A stretch of 64,000 nt of DNA from Avibacterium sp. 21-586 (GCF_026226775.1 NZ_JAKKOD010000001.1:1110501-1174500), one strand, 5' to 3'; positions 17,442-28,300 are shown, counted from the stretch's first letter. Program-made: numbers and translations. The notes: generated by a model not told the origin, from the sequence alone.

Positions 17442-17467
17442 AAGCGGGCAAATCAGAATGCCCGCTT
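17442..17467 (+). terminator. Intrinsic terminator of oapA
   Basis: AAGCGGGCA (17442-17450) pairs with TGCCCGCTT (17459-17467) over an 8-base loop, followed by a run of T. It lies 12 bases after the oapA stop codon. Confidence 0.92.
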
Positions 17468-17606
17468 TTTTTATTGTATTCTTTTGCGAAAAATTTACGC
17501 AAATAAATGAAAAAAGGCTTGAAAAAAATTAGCAACAGGGCTATGTTGTAAATGGATATTTCAATCCTAAGTAGAGATACTTATCATCAAACAAGAGGGA
17601 AATGTT

Positions 17607-17927
17607 ATGACTCTAAATATTACCAGTAAACAAATGGACATCACCCCTGCAATCCGCACTCATATTGAAGAAAGACTTGCTAAATTAGGAAAATGGCAAA
17701 CTCAGCTGATTAATCCTCATTTCATTTTAAATAAAGTACCAAAAGGCTTTTCAGTGGAAGCCTCTATCGGCACACCATTTGGTGATTTGTTCGCAAGCAG
17801 TGAATCGGAAGATATGTACAAGGCAATCAATGAAGTAGAAGAAAAACTTGAACGCCAACTCAATAAATTACAGCATAAAAGTGAATCACGACGTGCTGAA
17901 GAACGTTTAAAAGATGCATTTAATTAA
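17607..17927 (+). CDS. raiA: Ribosome-associated inhibitor RaiA/HPF family
   Basis: A 106-residue protein that binds the 30S subunit in stationary phase and blocks translation. It has the short HPF/RaiA fold: [27 protein letters not shown], then [36 protein letters not shown]. The C-terminal tail is charged. The length is closest to YfiA (RaiA, 113) rather than Hpf (95), so RaiA is favoured. It is monocistronic, with its own terminator 14 bases downstream and AGAGGGAAA before the ATG. Confidence 0.92.
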   Translation: MTLNITSKQMDITPAIRTHIEERLAKLGKWQTQLINPHFILNKVPKGFSVEASIGTPFGDLFASSESEDMYKAINEVEEKLERQLNKLQHKSESRRAEERLKDAFN

Positions 17928-17941
17928 AATTTTTTGAATTT

Positions 17942-17961
17942 AGCCCGCACTTTTGCGGGCT
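17942..17961 (+). terminator. Intrinsic terminator of raiA
   Basis: AGCCCGCA (17942-17949) pairs with TGCGGGCT (17954-17961) over CTTT, followed by TTTTT. Confidence 0.93.
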
Positions 17962-18035
17962 TTTTCTTTGTTTAAGCTCACCTTTATTGTACAATACCGC
18001 TCTCATTTTGTTAGCTGAATCAACTTCAGCGATGA

Positions 18036-18072
18036 CCGTGGTTCGCAACCCTCCCACGCAAAAAAACTAGGA
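18036..18072 (+). promoter_or_regulatory. PreQ1-I riboswitch upstream of queC
   Basis: The stem CGTGG (18037-18041) with CCACG (18054-18058) encloses a TTCGCAACCCTC segment. It is followed by the A-rich tail and CTAGGA (18067-18072), which matches the compact preQ1-I (class I) architecture of an H-type pseudoknot. The AGGA of the tail is the queC ribosome-binding site, 6 bases before the ATG, so ligand binding should hide it and lower translation. A separate perfect hairpin, GCTGAA-TCAAC-TTCAGC (18014-18030), lies directly upstream. Queuosine precursor genes are the expected target. Confidence 0.8.
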
Positions 18073-18078
18073 TATCTT

Positions 18079-18762
18079 ATGACAACATTCAAAAATCACA
18101 ATCGCAAAGCGGTTGTTATCTTTTCTGGTGGGCAAGATTCTACCACCTGTTTAATTCAAGCAATTGCCGATTACGGCGTAGAAAACGTGGAAACCATAAC
18201 CTTCCAGTATGGTCAACGACATGCTATTGAATTGGAAAAAGCCAAATGGATCGCGCAAGATCTTGGCGTAAAGCAAACTGTCATTGATACGTCGGTGATC
18301 AAAGCTATCACGTCAAATGCCCTGATGAATGAAGATACAGAAATCAAGCAAGAAAAAGATCAGCTGCCAAACACCTTTGTGGACGGGCGCAACGCCTTAT
18401 TTCTGCTTTACACTGCCATTTATGCCAAAGGGCAAGGTATTTCTGACATTATCACTGGCGTGTGCGAAACGGATTTCAGTGGCTACCCTGATTGCCGTGA
18501 TGTGTTCATCAAATCAATGAACGTTACCCTTAACTTAGCGATGGATTACCATTTTAATCTTCGCACGCCGTTAATGTATCTTACCAAAGCACAAACTTGG
18601 GCGCTGGCAGATAGCTTAGGCGCGCTAGATTATGTTCGCAATCATACCCACACTTGCTATGCTGGTGTGGAAGGTGGCTGTGGCGAATGCCCAAGCTGTG
18701 TATTACGCAATAAAGGCTTAAGCGAATATTTACAACAAAAAAGTGCGATGCAAAATGTTTAA
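18079..18762 (+). CDS. queC: 7-cyano-7-deazaguanine synthase
   Basis: A 227-residue ATP-dependent enzyme that turns 7-carboxy-7-deazaguanine into preQ0. The PP-loop is FSGGQDSTT (15-23), with the family block [17 protein letters not shown] zinc site lies near the C-terminus in [15 protein letters not shown]. It is the first gene of queC-queD-queE and ends 8 bases inside queD. Translation is probably controlled by the preQ1 riboswitch whose tail contains its ribosome-binding site. Confidence 0.96.
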   Translation: MTTFKNHNRKAVVIFSGGQDSTTCLIQAIADYGVENVETITFQYGQRHAIELEKAKWIAQDLGVKQTVIDTSVIKAITSNALMNEDTEIKQEKDQLPNTFVDGRNALFLLYTAIYAKGQGISDIITGVCETDFSGYPDCRDVFIKSMNVTLNLAMDYHFNLRTPLMYLTKAQTWALADSLGALDYVRNHTHTCYAGVEGGCGECPSCVLRNKGLSEYLQQKSAMQNV

Positions 18763-19177
18763 AGTTTCTAAAGAATTCAGTTTTGATATGGCGCATTTGT
18801 TAGACGGACACGATGGCAAATGCCAAAACCTGCACGGCCACACTTATAAATTACAAGTTGAAGTGCAAGGGGAGCTACACGCCAGCGGGGTGAAAAAAGG
18901 AATGGTGATGGATTTTTCGGATCTCAAACTGATCGTAAAACAACACATTCTCACGCCAATGGATCACGCCTTTATTTATGATGAAACCAGTGAGCGGGAA
19001 AGCAAAATTGCACAGCTATTGCAAGATCTCAATTCCAAAACCTTTGCAATGCCCACTCGCACTACTGCAGAAGAAATGGCACGCTTTATTTTTCAACGCT
19101 TAAGTGAACACTTGCCGATTAGTGCCATTCGCTTGTGGGAGACGCCCACTTCATTTTGTGAGTATCGGGAAGATTAA
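18755..19177 (+). CDS. queD: 6-carboxytetrahydropterin synthase
   Basis: A 140-residue member of the PTPS family that converts dihydroneopterin triphosphate to 6-carboxy-tetrahydropterin. His14, His27 and His29 are the zinc ligands (FDMAHLL and LHGHTY), and Cys23 is the catalytic cysteine. The ATG at 18755 is chosen. A GTG at 18743 would add only four residues and lie further within queC. The overlap with queC suggests translational coupling, so the riboswitch should also affect this gene. Confidence 0.95.
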   Translation: MFKVSKEFSFDMAHLLDGHDGKCQNLHGHTYKLQVEVQGELHASGVKKGMVMDFSDLKLIVKQHILTPMDHAFIYDETSERESKIAQLLQDLNSKTFAMPTRTTAEEMARFIFQRLSEHLPISAIRLWETPTSFCEYRED

Positions 19178-19180
19178 TGA

Positions 19181-19807
19181 ATGGTAGAATTGATTTCTAA
19201 TCCAAGCTACCCCATTGTAGAAATTTTCCAAAGCCTGCAAGGGGAAGGCGCAAATACGGGAATGCCAAGCATTTTTATCCGTTTCGGCAAATGCAACTTG
19301 GCTTGTCCTTGGTGCGATACGCCTTATAATAATTTTGAGCCGTGGTCGTTACAGCAAATTTTAGCTAAAGTGCGGTCGTTTTCGGCCAAAAATATTATCA
19401 TCACAGGAGGCGAGCCAACCGTTCAGCCACAACTAGGCTTATTGCTTGATCAGCTTAAGGCAGAGGGCTATTTTCTTGCCATTGAAACCAATGGATTAAA
19501 GCCTGTTCCTGCACAAATTGATTACATTGCCACCAGCCCAAAACGAGAATATGCGCTGAAATATCGCCAACGCTGTATTACGCAAGCCAATGAAGTGAGG
19601 ATTGTGGCAGATGATGACGTGCAAGAATTTTGTGCATTCATCGAAAGCCAAATTCAGGCTCAATATTATTATTTATCCCCCTGTGAAACAGATGGAAAAA
19701 TGAATCTCCATCATACAATTTCGCAATTAGGCTTGCTAAATCAACGTAAAGATAAACCTAAATGGTTGTTAAGTATCCAAACACATAAATTAATTGGTAT
19801 TGAATAA
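19181..19807 (+). CDS. queE: 7-carboxy-7-deazaguanine synthase
   Basis: A 208-residue radical SAM enzyme that contracts the pterin ring to form 7-carboxy-7-deazaguanine. The cluster motif is Cys38-Cys42-Cys45 (CNLACPWC). SLQGEGANTGMPSIFIRFGKC and IIITGGEPTVQPQLGLL are standard family blocks. It starts 4 bases after the queD stop. The 146 bases that follow hold no gene, only the capsule-side terminator. Confidence 0.95.
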   Translation: MVELISNPSYPIVEIFQSLQGEGANTGMPSIFIRFGKCNLACPWCDTPYNNFEPWSLQQILAKVRSFSAKNIIITGGEPTVQPQLGLLLDQLKAEGYFLAIETNGLKPVPAQIDYIATSPKREYALKYRQRCITQANEVRIVADDDVQEFCAFIESQIQAQYYYLSPCETDGKMNLHHTISQLGLLNQRKDKPKWLLSIQTHKLIGIE

Positions 19808-19898
19808 AAAATTACTACTCAAAGCGGTGAGAAACAATAACATTTAATTAGCTATGGTTTTATAAATTAACAGAAATAGTAGGATATTTAAAATCAAA

Positions 19899-19938
19899 CC
19901 ACCTTATCAAGGTAAATAATCTCCCTTTGATAAGGTGG
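19899..19938 (-). terminator. Terminator of the capsule synthesis operon
   Basis: CCACCTTATCAA (19899-19910) pairs perfectly with TTGATAAGGTGG (19927-19938) over a 16-base loop. Leftward RNA continues TTTGATTTTAAA. It ends the kpsS-side operon and separates it from queE. Confidence 0.8.
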
Positions 19939-19953
19939 CTAAATAACAATTAC

Positions 19954-21210
19954 TTATTCTACACTCTTCATATCAGTCTCTAGTAATTTTTCTTCAGGTA
20001 AAATCACCTTGTTGTAAAAACTCCCATTAATCTGTGTTTTATTTAAGTGATAGAGATGATAAGCCTTAAATGCTTCTTGATCTGGTTTCTGCGGCCGTTG
20101 CCAAAATTCTTCTAATGATCCTTGGTGGGTTATACCTGGAATATCATAATTAGCCCGTCCTAATGTGATAACTGGCATATCATGGATTAACGCAGATAGA
20201 CCACTTGTACTATTTAATGTTACCATTGCTTTTCCATCACGAAGTAATACAGGCATTGGTATATCATAGACATAAAATAAACGACCTTGTAATTGGGGGT
20301 AGTCTGAAAGGTAACGCTGAATAATAGGTTTATAACTAATAAAACCTCTATCCATTGGGTGATGTTTTACGATTAATTTTAGCGAATTAGGGGCGTGTTT
20401 TACAAAAGAATCTAACACATAGATCAAAAACTGCGCTACACTATCAAAATCACAATGTACTCTTACTTGGCTGTCATCATAAACTTGTAAAGGAAGTATA
20501 TAAAAATCACCTAATTTTCCTTGTCTTATTTTTCTGATAATAATCCGTTCTTTAGGCCAATTACAAATACGCTTAATCCCAGAAATTAACCATAATTTTA
20601 TATAATAGCTTATATTATATTTCCTATGATGCTTGTAGTTAGGGAACATTTTTGCTTTATATCTAGCGTACACATAATAACAAGTTGCCAATTTAGCAAT
20701 TGGAAAAAAACCTTTTGCAACAGGAATTGGCGTTGGTAATTGTTTAAGTTTATTAGCTTGCTGTAAAAAGAAATGCTTATCTCTAGGAATTGGGGAAAAG
20801 GCATTTACACCACCTTTCTCCAAAGTAACATAATGAGGGCGAAAATATCCCTCTTCAAAAACCCAAAAAGCATATTGAAATTGATAAGCGACAGATTTTG
20901 CTACTTTATGATAGGGACGATTATCACCAAAGCAGACAATCGTATCAATTTCATATTTTTTACAAAATGTAATCAGAAAAACATTAAAGTTTTCTATCCT
21001 ATCAGTATAATCAAAAATATATTCATTGCTTAATGCAGAGGAAAAAAATTTTTTATCTCCCGCATTAAAATTTAATTTATATACTTTTTTCTGCTGTACT
21101 TCACATAACCAATCTGCAAAATCTTTAAAAAAATAGCCTATTGGCCCCTGCAATAACAAAATATGTTTTGCAGACAAGCAAAGATCGATTAAATTACCAG
21201 CAACCATCAT
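19954..21210 (-). CDS. kpsS: Capsule lipid-linker Kdo transferase KpsS/LipB family
   Basis: A 418-residue GT-B type enzyme that adds the first beta-Kdo residue to lyso-phosphatidylglycerol, the membrane anchor of group 2 capsules. It is known as KpsS, LipB, HcsB or PhyB in different species. The N-terminus IDLCLSAKHILLLQGPIGYFFKDFADWL is the family start (H-I-L-L-L-Q-G-P-x-G-x-F). WVFEEGYFRPHYVTLEKGGVNAFS and LIVKHHPMDRG follow, with a C-terminal LNSTSGLSALIHDMPVITLG donor loop. It lies 21 bases after kpsC and is the last gene of the operon. Confidence 0.92.
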   Translation of the reverse strand: MMVAGNLIDLCLSAKHILLLQGPIGYFFKDFADWLCEVQQKKVYKLNFNAGDKKFFSSALSNEYIFDYTDRIENFNVFLITFCKKYEIDTIVCFGDNRPYHKVAKSVAYQFQYAFWVFEEGYFRPHYVTLEKGGVNAFSPIPRDKHFFLQQANKLKQLPTPIPVAKGFFPIAKLATCYYVYARYKAKMFPNYKHHRKYNISYYIKLWLISGIKRICNWPKERIIIRKIRQGKLGDFYILPLQVYDDSQVRVHCDFDSVAQFLIYVLDSFVKHAPNSLKLIVKHHPMDRGFISYKPIIQRYLSDYPQLQGRLFYVYDIPMPVLLRDGKAMVTLNSTSGLSALIHDMPVITLGRANYDIPGITHQGSLEEFWQRPQKPDQEAFKAYHLYHLNKTQINGSFYNKVILPEEKLLETDMKSVE

Positions 21211-21231
21211 TTTCTCTCCAGTTCTGAGAGA

Positions 21232-23262
21232 TTATTTTAACAAAAATGTTCGTATAAAATAATCATATTTTCCAAATTTTTTGCCTAACCAACTTTTATA
21301 TAACCCTGTATCCTTTAACTGATTCTTTTGTGCTAATAGAATATCAATCGCTGTTCTGGCATCGGTTAGTTGCCTTGTATTGGGATTAAGATAAAGCGGA
21401 TAATATAATAACGTTCCCGCAATAAGTTGTCGTAGCGTCAACCTTTTACTCCTACGAGGTAATGCATACGCATCCACTGTCAATCCCCAATGCGCATAAA
21501 ATGGCGACCCATAACAATATACAGTCTTGCCTCGTAATAATGCTTCAAAGCCAGCTAAAGAGGTCATTGTATGTACTTCATCAACAGCTTGGATACAATC
21601 TAAAATATTCGCCTCTGTTACAATCTGATCTGCATAAGTTAATGCTTGTTCTTGAGCGATATGCCCCTTTCGGTTTCCACTCAAAACATCTGGATGCGGT
21701 TTATAAATAATGTAAGTATTAGGGTGAGATTGTCTCACTTGTTGTAACAACGTAAGATTTGATTGACATTGCGGTGAACCAAAGCGAATAGAGGCATCAT
21801 CTTCCACTTGTCCTGGCACTAAAAGCACTTTTTTATCTGTATTTGGGCGGACAAATCCCGCAGAGCCTACATTATATTTACCGATATTAGCTTGGATCAG
21901 CTCTTGCTGTATCTGCCGAGCTAAATCTTCATCTTTTTCTGAGAAAGCGGTATTTTGCAAAATAGATTCGAGTTGCGAAGGCTGTTGTGGATTAAAATAA
22001 ATCCCCAAAGGATCAACCACTAAAGAAAGTGGCGCAACAAGGTTCGAGCCTAACCCAACAGAACGAATAAAGCCATCTTCCATTCGCCAAACGGGAATAT
22101 TATTTTCCTCCGCATAAGCGATAAACGCTGATTTTCCTTGTCCCCATAGCAATAATTTCACATTTTCATCAAGTTGAATTTTCTTAAATTTAGCAAGTGA
22201 ACGGACGAAATGTAAACGACAATTTGGTAAATGAAAAAAAGGTTTTAATACCGTTTTTTTCCACAAGGAAAGCCCAATGCAATAAAAATCCCCCACTAAT
22301 ACAGATTGCCAGTGCTTAACCCAATTTAAATAATGAATGACATCAAAAATATCGCCAGCCTCCCCTGTAAAGGGATTAATGTAGCGGCTATACTGAAAAT
22401 AAGCGGCATAGAAAACGTGATTTAACGTACGGGGATTGCGACGTTGCTGTGTGATAAGTTCCGTAACAAAAGGGTGGCGATCATCGGTTAATCCCCAGCC
22501 AGCAAACCAAGGCACACCAAAAGTTACCACTTCTTTACCTTGTAACAATGCCTCAAATCCCATTTGCGAAGTAACGCAGTACACTTTATCCACCTGAGAT
22601 AATAAGGTTGGTGGATTAATGTCTTGGCTAATGATTCTCACACGCGGTTGATCTAATAACTCAGTTAAATATCCCCGTTTCTTCCCTGCAATCACATCAG
22701 GGTGTGTTTTCACCCAAATTTCAGCATCAGAATTTTCTTGCAATGCTGCTTGCAACATCTGGCAAAAACTATTTTCATCAGCCAAACCATATTGCACCGC
22801 CATATCACCAAATGTCTGATCAATAACCAATATGATTTGATTTTTATGTTCTGTGGCTACTGGCTCGCAAGGTGCGTGATTATATTTGGATAATTGCCAT
22901 TCACGAATCAATGCCATTGCCTGATAGGATTGATGCGCTTGCTCATCATTCAAAGTACAATCAGCAATTAACTTTTCTAATCGAGAAGATTTTTCTGCTG
23001 CATAGTAAATGCCCACATCGTCCACAACCAAAGAAAATGGCGGGTATCCATCAACGCCTAATCCAATAGAACGGAGAAAGCCGTCCTCAAGCGCAATATA
23101 ACGCAAATTATGCTTTGCAGCATAATCCCGCGCTTTGTTTGCCGTTGGACGAAATCCCCAACCTACCACCGAATTTTCAAAGGAAAATGTTGGGTTATCC
23201 TTTAGAAAATTGGATAGGTTCGGGATTTTTTTGATTCCAGAGGAAAAGATAATTGGGGTCAT
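21232..23262 (-). CDS. kpsC: Capsule lipid-linker Kdo transferase KpsC/LipA family
   Basis: A 676-residue protein that extends the poly-Kdo linker of group 2 capsules. An internal duplication is visible: LEDGFLRSIGLGVDGYPPFS near residue 60 matches MEDGFIRSVGLGSNLVAPLS near residue 390. Each half also has a VKTHPDV/YKPHPDV and an SQMGFEALLQGK/SLAGFEALLRGK block. The two halves correspond to the alternating beta-2,4 and beta-2,7 Kdo transferase domains. It is followed by kpsS. Together they form the conserved region of the capsule locus flanking the serotype-specific genes. Confidence 0.93.
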   Translation of the reverse strand: MTPIIFSSGIKKIPNLSNFLKDNPTFSFENSVVGWGFRPTANKARDYAAKHNLRYIALEDGFLRSIGLGVDGYPPFSLVVDDVGIYYAAEKSSRLEKLIADCTLNDEQAHQSYQAMALIREWQLSKYNHAPCEPVATEHKNQIILVIDQTFGDMAVQYGLADENSFCQMLQAALQENSDAEIWVKTHPDVIAGKKRGYLTELLDQPRVRIISQDINPPTLLSQVDKVYCVTSQMGFEALLQGKEVVTFGVPWFAGWGLTDDRHPFVTELITQQRRNPRTLNHVFYAAYFQYSRYINPFTGEAGDIFDVIHYLNWVKHWQSVLVGDFYCIGLSLWKKTVLKPFFHLPNCRLHFVRSLAKFKKIQLDENVKLLLWGQGKSAFIAYAEENNIPVWRMEDGFIRSVGLGSNLVAPLSLVVDPLGIYFNPQQPSQLESILQNTAFSEKDEDLARQIQQELIQANIGKYNVGSAGFVRPNTDKKVLLVPGQVEDDASIRFGSPQCQSNLTLLQQVRQSHPNTYIIYKPHPDVLSGNRKGHIAQEQALTYADQIVTEANILDCIQAVDEVHTMTSLAGFEALLRGKTVYCYGSPFYAHWGLTVDAYALPRRSKRLTLRQLIAGTLLYYPLYLNPNTRQLTDARTAIDILLAQKNQLKDTGLYKSWLGKKFGKYDYFIRTFLLK

Positions 23263-23339
23263 GGCGATCTGGTTGCTATCTTTTTATTTAAATTAATTGG
23301 GTACTTATCTGCTGTTTTTAAATATATGAAACTCAATAT

Positions 23340-24206
23340 TTATACAAACTGTTTCAGCAATTCTTTAAAATCATCTCTTAATTCGGGATGTTTTAATCCA
23401 TAAGCAACTGTTGCTTCTAGGTAGCCTAGTTTACTGCCACAATCATAGCGTTTGCCTTCGAAAGGATGTGCTAAGACAAACTCATGATCAAGCAGGCGGG
23501 CAATGCCATCGGTAAGTTGAATTTCACCACCAGCGCCACGAGGCAAGTCTGTGAGCAAATCAAAAATACGCGGTGTAAGAATGTAACGACCGACCACCGC
23601 AAGATTTGATGGTGCTTCTTCTGGTTTTGGCTTTTCTACAATATTTGTAATTCGTTGATAATTTTTGAGCTGCTCTACTTCAACAATGCCATATGAGCCT
23701 GTTTGTGTGGGATCAACTGTTTCTACACCTAATACACTGTTACCGCTTTGATTATAAATATCGACCATTTGTTTGAGTGCGCCTTGTGGAGCGTCAATTA
23801 AGTCATCTGCTAAAATGACGGCAAATGGTTCATTTCCTACGGCAGGGCGAGCGCATAACACGGCATGCCCCAAACCCAAGGCTTCGGCTTGGCGAATAAA
23901 AATACAGCTTACATGGTCTGGCAGAATATTTTTCACATAGCCTAGCAATTTATGCTTTTCACGCATTTCCAATTCGGTTTCTAGTTCATAAGCTTTGTCG
24001 AAATGGTCTTCAATTGCGCGTTTATTGCGTCCAGTAATGAAGATTAATTCTGTACAACCTGCTGCCACAGCTTCTTCGGCAGCGTATTGAATTAATGGCT
24101 TATCCACTATTGGCAGCATTTCTTTTGCACTGGCTTTCGTAGCGGGTAAGAAACGTGTTCCCATTCCCGCTACAGGGAAAACGGCTTTTTTGATTTTTTG
24201 AGCCAT
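23340..24206 (-). CDS. galU: UTP-glucose-1-phosphate uridylyltransferase
   Basis: A 288-residue nucleotidyltransferase that makes UDP-glucose. Motifs are [25 protein letters not shown] (nucleotide binding), ILADDLI (metal site), and the C-terminal [15 protein letters not shown]. It lies within the serotype-specific block between the phase-variable glycosyltransferase and kpsC. It may therefore supply UDP-glucose for a glucosylated capsule repeat as well as for general metabolism. No other sugar-nucleotide gene apart from the CDP-ribitol gene is in the block. Confidence 0.94.
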   Translation of the reverse strand: MAQKIKKAVFPVAGMGTRFLPATKASAKEMLPIVDKPLIQYAAEEAVAAGCTELIFITGRNKRAIEDHFDKAYELETELEMREKHKLLGYVKNILPDHVSCIFIRQAEALGLGHAVLCARPAVGNEPFAVILADDLIDAPQGALKQMVDIYNQSGNSVLGVETVDPTQTGSYGIVEVEQLKNYQRITNIVEKPKPEEAPSNLAVVGRYILTPRIFDLLTDLPRGAGGEIQLTDGIARLLDHEFVLAHPFEGKRYDCGSKLGYLEATVAYGLKHPELRDDFKELLKQFV

Positions 24207-24226
24207 ATTATTTAGATCCTTTATTC

Positions 24227-25310
24227 TTAAGGCTTATACGCCAATAATTGTTCTAACACACTGTTTTTAATAATTTTTTCAGCGTTATATTTGTAGGTTA
24301 ATTTATGAATAAAGGATCCATTCAATAATTGATTAAACTCTTGCTTTGAAATAACCTGGTTGTAAGCACGCAATATTGCTAGAGCATTGCGAGGGTGGAT
24401 TTTCAACATTCTATCCCAATCTTGGCGATACTCATCATCAATCCAATACATCATTTCAATAATGTCGTGTGTCATAAAGTAGTTGGTTAGGTAGCCTTTG
24501 GTATTCCACCATAAAATTAACATTTCACAGACCATTGATAAAATATAATTGTTAGGCTTGCTATAAATAAACCAGTTTCCAACACGAGAGTTTGCATAGC
24601 AAAATAAAAATTGCTCTTGTTTTCGAATTTCTTGTGTTAGTTGATAGAAATCTTGTGTTAATAAACACGTTGCGTCAAGCCAAAAGCCCCCCCCATTTCT
24701 CTAATAACTTCATACGAAGAATATCAGTAAAATGAGCTTGGGAAATATCAGCTTGAATTTCACTTTTTCGGAAACTTACCCAGTCTTTATAATTCTCAGA
24801 GTTTAAAATAATTAATTCAAATTTGTCTTTGGGAATATGCTTTTCTAAACTTTTACGGCATGTTGAGACAATAGGAGGCAAATTATTATCATTATCCCAA
24901 TATGTAAATACTTTAATTTTTTCAGACGGCGTTGCAACAGCATTTTTGATGCGCTGATGAACTTGTTGTTTTACTTTTGCAAGATTTTCATACAAGAACA
25001 TTGCCATCTCATGGCGTTCAGCAAACATGGCTTTATGTATTTTAAAAGCGTGCTTTGCATCATAGGGAGCTTTTAATAGATGCTCTACCACATAGGCTTC
25101 TATTCGAGTGGCATAAGAATTAAGCTTGTTTTTATTCATCTCAGAAGCTAGGCTAAGAAGTTCATTTGCTAGATTATCTTGCTTTGCTTGTATATCTGCT
25201 TGCATTCGGCTGAGCTGTGATTGTTGCATATTGAATAGCTCACCAACAGTTTGGGTAATACATTCAGTTTTTGAAATAATTGTCTCAAATACAGATTCTT
25301 TAATATCCAT
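24227..25310 (-). pseudogene. Capsule glycosyltransferase, out of frame at a G8 tract (phase-variable)
   Basis: Translation from the ATG at 25310 gives a 211-residue product. Its N-terminal third is helical and Gln/Lys-rich, and a Gly_transf_sug/capsular polysaccharide synthesis domain follows (KVFTYWDNDNNLPPIVSTC, ISQAHFTDILRMKLLEKWGG). It stops at TGA (24675) just after a run of eight G. With seven G, the frame continues as WGGFWLDATCLLTQDF and runs on without any stop to 24227, giving about 360 residues. The restored W-L-D-A-T is the family's acceptor/metal motif. The coding sequence beyond the run is fully preserved, so this is a switched-off gene rather than a decayed one. A sequencing error in the run cannot be excluded. 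Confidence 0.85.
24687..24694 (-). repeat. Homopolymeric G8 tract inside a glycosyltransferase gene
   Basis: Eight consecutive C on the plus strand (G on the coding strand) mark exactly the point where the reading frame of the capsule glycosyltransferase breaks. Loss of one G or gain of two would restore it. Slipped-strand mispairing at such runs is the usual phase-variation mechanism in Pasteurellaceae. Confidence 0.9.
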
Positions 25311-25339
25311 GTATTTTGCCTTTTTATTTTAATAAAATA

Positions 25340-28300
25340 TTAGCGGTTAAGGTTTTTTCGCACTAATCTACTCATCATACGACCAACAGCATGCTGTTCA
25401 TTGAATAAGTGTTTTAGTTTTGATACCGCGGGGTTCTTCGCATCTTTAAAAAATGCATAGGGATCACGTGCCAATTTACGCATTTTTCGACTGTTATGTC
25501 TTGATTTGCTGAAATCTAGTGGATTTTTACCTTTAGCAAGTGCGGTCTTTTTTTGCACCTTTTTCTGTTCAGCAGTGAGTTTTTGTTTTATACGAGCACC
25601 ATCAATATTATGCACCCAATCTTTGTGAGCAGTAATATAGCCGTATTCTGTAAGCAAACGTGGTACGCCACCTTTAAGCCAGTCAATTGCGGCTACTTCT
25701 ATAGTATGACCTTTTTTCAAATATAAGTCTTTACGTTTGGTTGTGTCATTGAAATTAACATCCAAGTAAAAGCTGTTATTTTGAATGGATTCTACAGTAA
25801 ACGGCAGTTTATCACTGACAACGTAAGTTTCTAGTGGATTAACAGCGTATGCTTTTTTCATCACTTTGCCATTAAATTTAGGCAAGTTGTAATTTTTCTG
25901 AATTCGTTGATAGTAATCAATGGTTTTTTGATCACTTTTGGCTAGAGAAATTTGAATGGACTGGGTTAATTTATCTAGCTCTTGTTTAGATGCAATTCCT
26001 TGTAATTGATCAAGTGTAAGGGCTTTGGCATAAGCCTTCTCGATGCCAAAGCTGGAAATATTGTCTTTTAGCTCACTAAATACGTTACAGATAAATTGAT
26101 CATCATTGTGACTCATTTGATATTGATAGGTAAATTGTGCTAATGATGAGGTAAAGTAGTCTTCATCAACAAGATCTAGCGATAAAAAGTCTTCGGTAAA
26201 TTTTAATAGACCGTCTGAAATCAATTCACTTGTAGTGGCATCACGATGATTGATAATGGGTTCAATACGACCATTTATTTCAATATAGCCAGGGATACTA
26301 TCGTATGGAGTTTGAGCAAAAATTGGCTCAAAAAATGAGAAATTTTGCGGTGCTAAAATAAAGTTGTGACGCACTGATGTACCGATGTCATCAGTGAAAC
26401 TGCGTACATAATAAAATGGGTTGGTGATGTCTTTATCAAAAGCATCATTGAGCAAACGGCTGAAAGTATCTTGCGTGTAGCCTCTTCCCCAAAATTCAAC
26501 AAAGGCAAATTTTTCATTTGGGTTGATTTCTTGCTGAAGATAGCGGCGAACAATTTTGCGTTTTTCTCGTGCAATATCCAACACTTTTTGACGGTATGTT
26601 TGAGAATCAGATAAAATTTTGCGGATATTTTCTGCCACTGCGCCCCGCAAATGCTTAGCTGTTTTAAGGCTTTCAAATTCTGGAAAGAGTTCAAGCAATT
26701 CTTCTTCGCTTAGATAACTTGCTTTTACAAGGTCGTCAAAGCTATCCATACCGACAAAATTACCAAACTGCCAAAAGGTTTCATCATCAACTTTATTGAT
26801 GAAAGAAGGCAAGCGCCATGCTTTACGTGAGCCGTAGATATATTTCGTTTTAAGTTTATATTTTTTTGTGGTGATAATTTTATCGGCAATCTGTTTGAGG
26901 AAATGACCATCTCGAGAAATAAAGTATAGGGTTTCGTATCCGCGTTTAATGGCATCACGAACTGCCCAATTGATATAGCTGACAAGTGCAGAACCAACAT
27001 AAGCATAGTTGTAATACTTGGTTTCTAGCAAGACGTTATCCATAGTTTTAATTAATTCGCTACGGTAGCGATGCATTTTGGTCGCCAAACGGTAGGCAGG
27101 ATAGCGGTTGTAATTATCCATAGCACTCACAAGAGCGTTTTCAAATGGGATAAAATCGTCTATATCGTGCGTTGCAGTTTGAATACCATAACGGCGCGGT
27201 ACGGAGCCATCTGCGTGTTTATTATCACCATAATGTGTCCATTTGCTGTATTGGTAACCAATTTCAAAGAAAATGTGCTGATAGAGTTTGCCTGTCGATT
27301 TTTGATGCCCGATTGTTGATGAAAGATATAAAGGAATATCTTTCAGACGGCTATCTGCACGATCAAGCATAGCTCGAATTACTTTTTCTGGTAGATACAT
27401 ATCGCTGACCATAATGACATCATGGCCTTCTTGCTTTAAGCTGAAAAGATAGTCGATGCGTTGTTGAATTGGCTCTACATGGGCAATCTCGGCGTCAATT
27501 TCTGCTTGTTTGAGAAAGTTGGTTTGTACATCAGTTAGCTGCAAATTTTTTTGTAAACGGCTATAGATGTCATCTAGAGTAACTTCAATTTTATCTGTTT
27601 TCCGTTCAAATGTTGTTTTGCGCATCATATCGCGAACATCATGTTCAGCGCGGTTGCGTAAAGTTACCCAGTTTTCTGTAATTTGTAGCGGAAATTGAAT
27701 GCCAGAGGCTTTAGCACGATCTCGGACGTAATCAAAAATACTGAATGGTTTAAGTGTAGAACGGCGAATCAGTGTGTCGAAAATATCAAATGAATGTAGT
27801 TCTTTTAAAGGTACTGGGTTAAGAGAATGATTATCTACTGCCGTAATAAGTTTAGACATGGCATTGTCTTTTTCAACAAAACTAAAAAAGTATTTTTGTA
27901 AATAAGCTTTGCGCTCATCTGAAATGGTAGGAATATTACTGCTGTTAAGCTGCTGAAGCAGACTTTGGTAATTTTTAATTATTACACCTTCAGTTAAATC
28001 CATATAATCACCGATGAGTTCCAAATCTTGTTGATAGCTATCTAGATCAGGAACATAGCGGATAAACTTTTCTACGCCCGCATCAAGTAAGTCGTAAAAA
28101 ATACTGGAATAGTCAATAATTGCAACATCAATAGCATAAAAAGCCTCATAGATGTCATAATCATCATTCCAAAATAAAATATGATTACTGTTACGATATT
28201 TTTCAGCCATTTCAATGACGTAATTATCTTTTTTCATGAAAGGGTGAACTTTTACAATAAATAGATTATTGTTGCGAGCGCATATTTGTTCAAGCTGTGC

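Noticed and set aside
24227-24535. Separate small gene of 102 codons and, upstream, a separate 211-codon gene
   Set aside because: The frame runs on without stops from the poly-G tract to 24227 and both parts align end to end as one glycosyltransferase, so they are halves of a single frameshifted gene.
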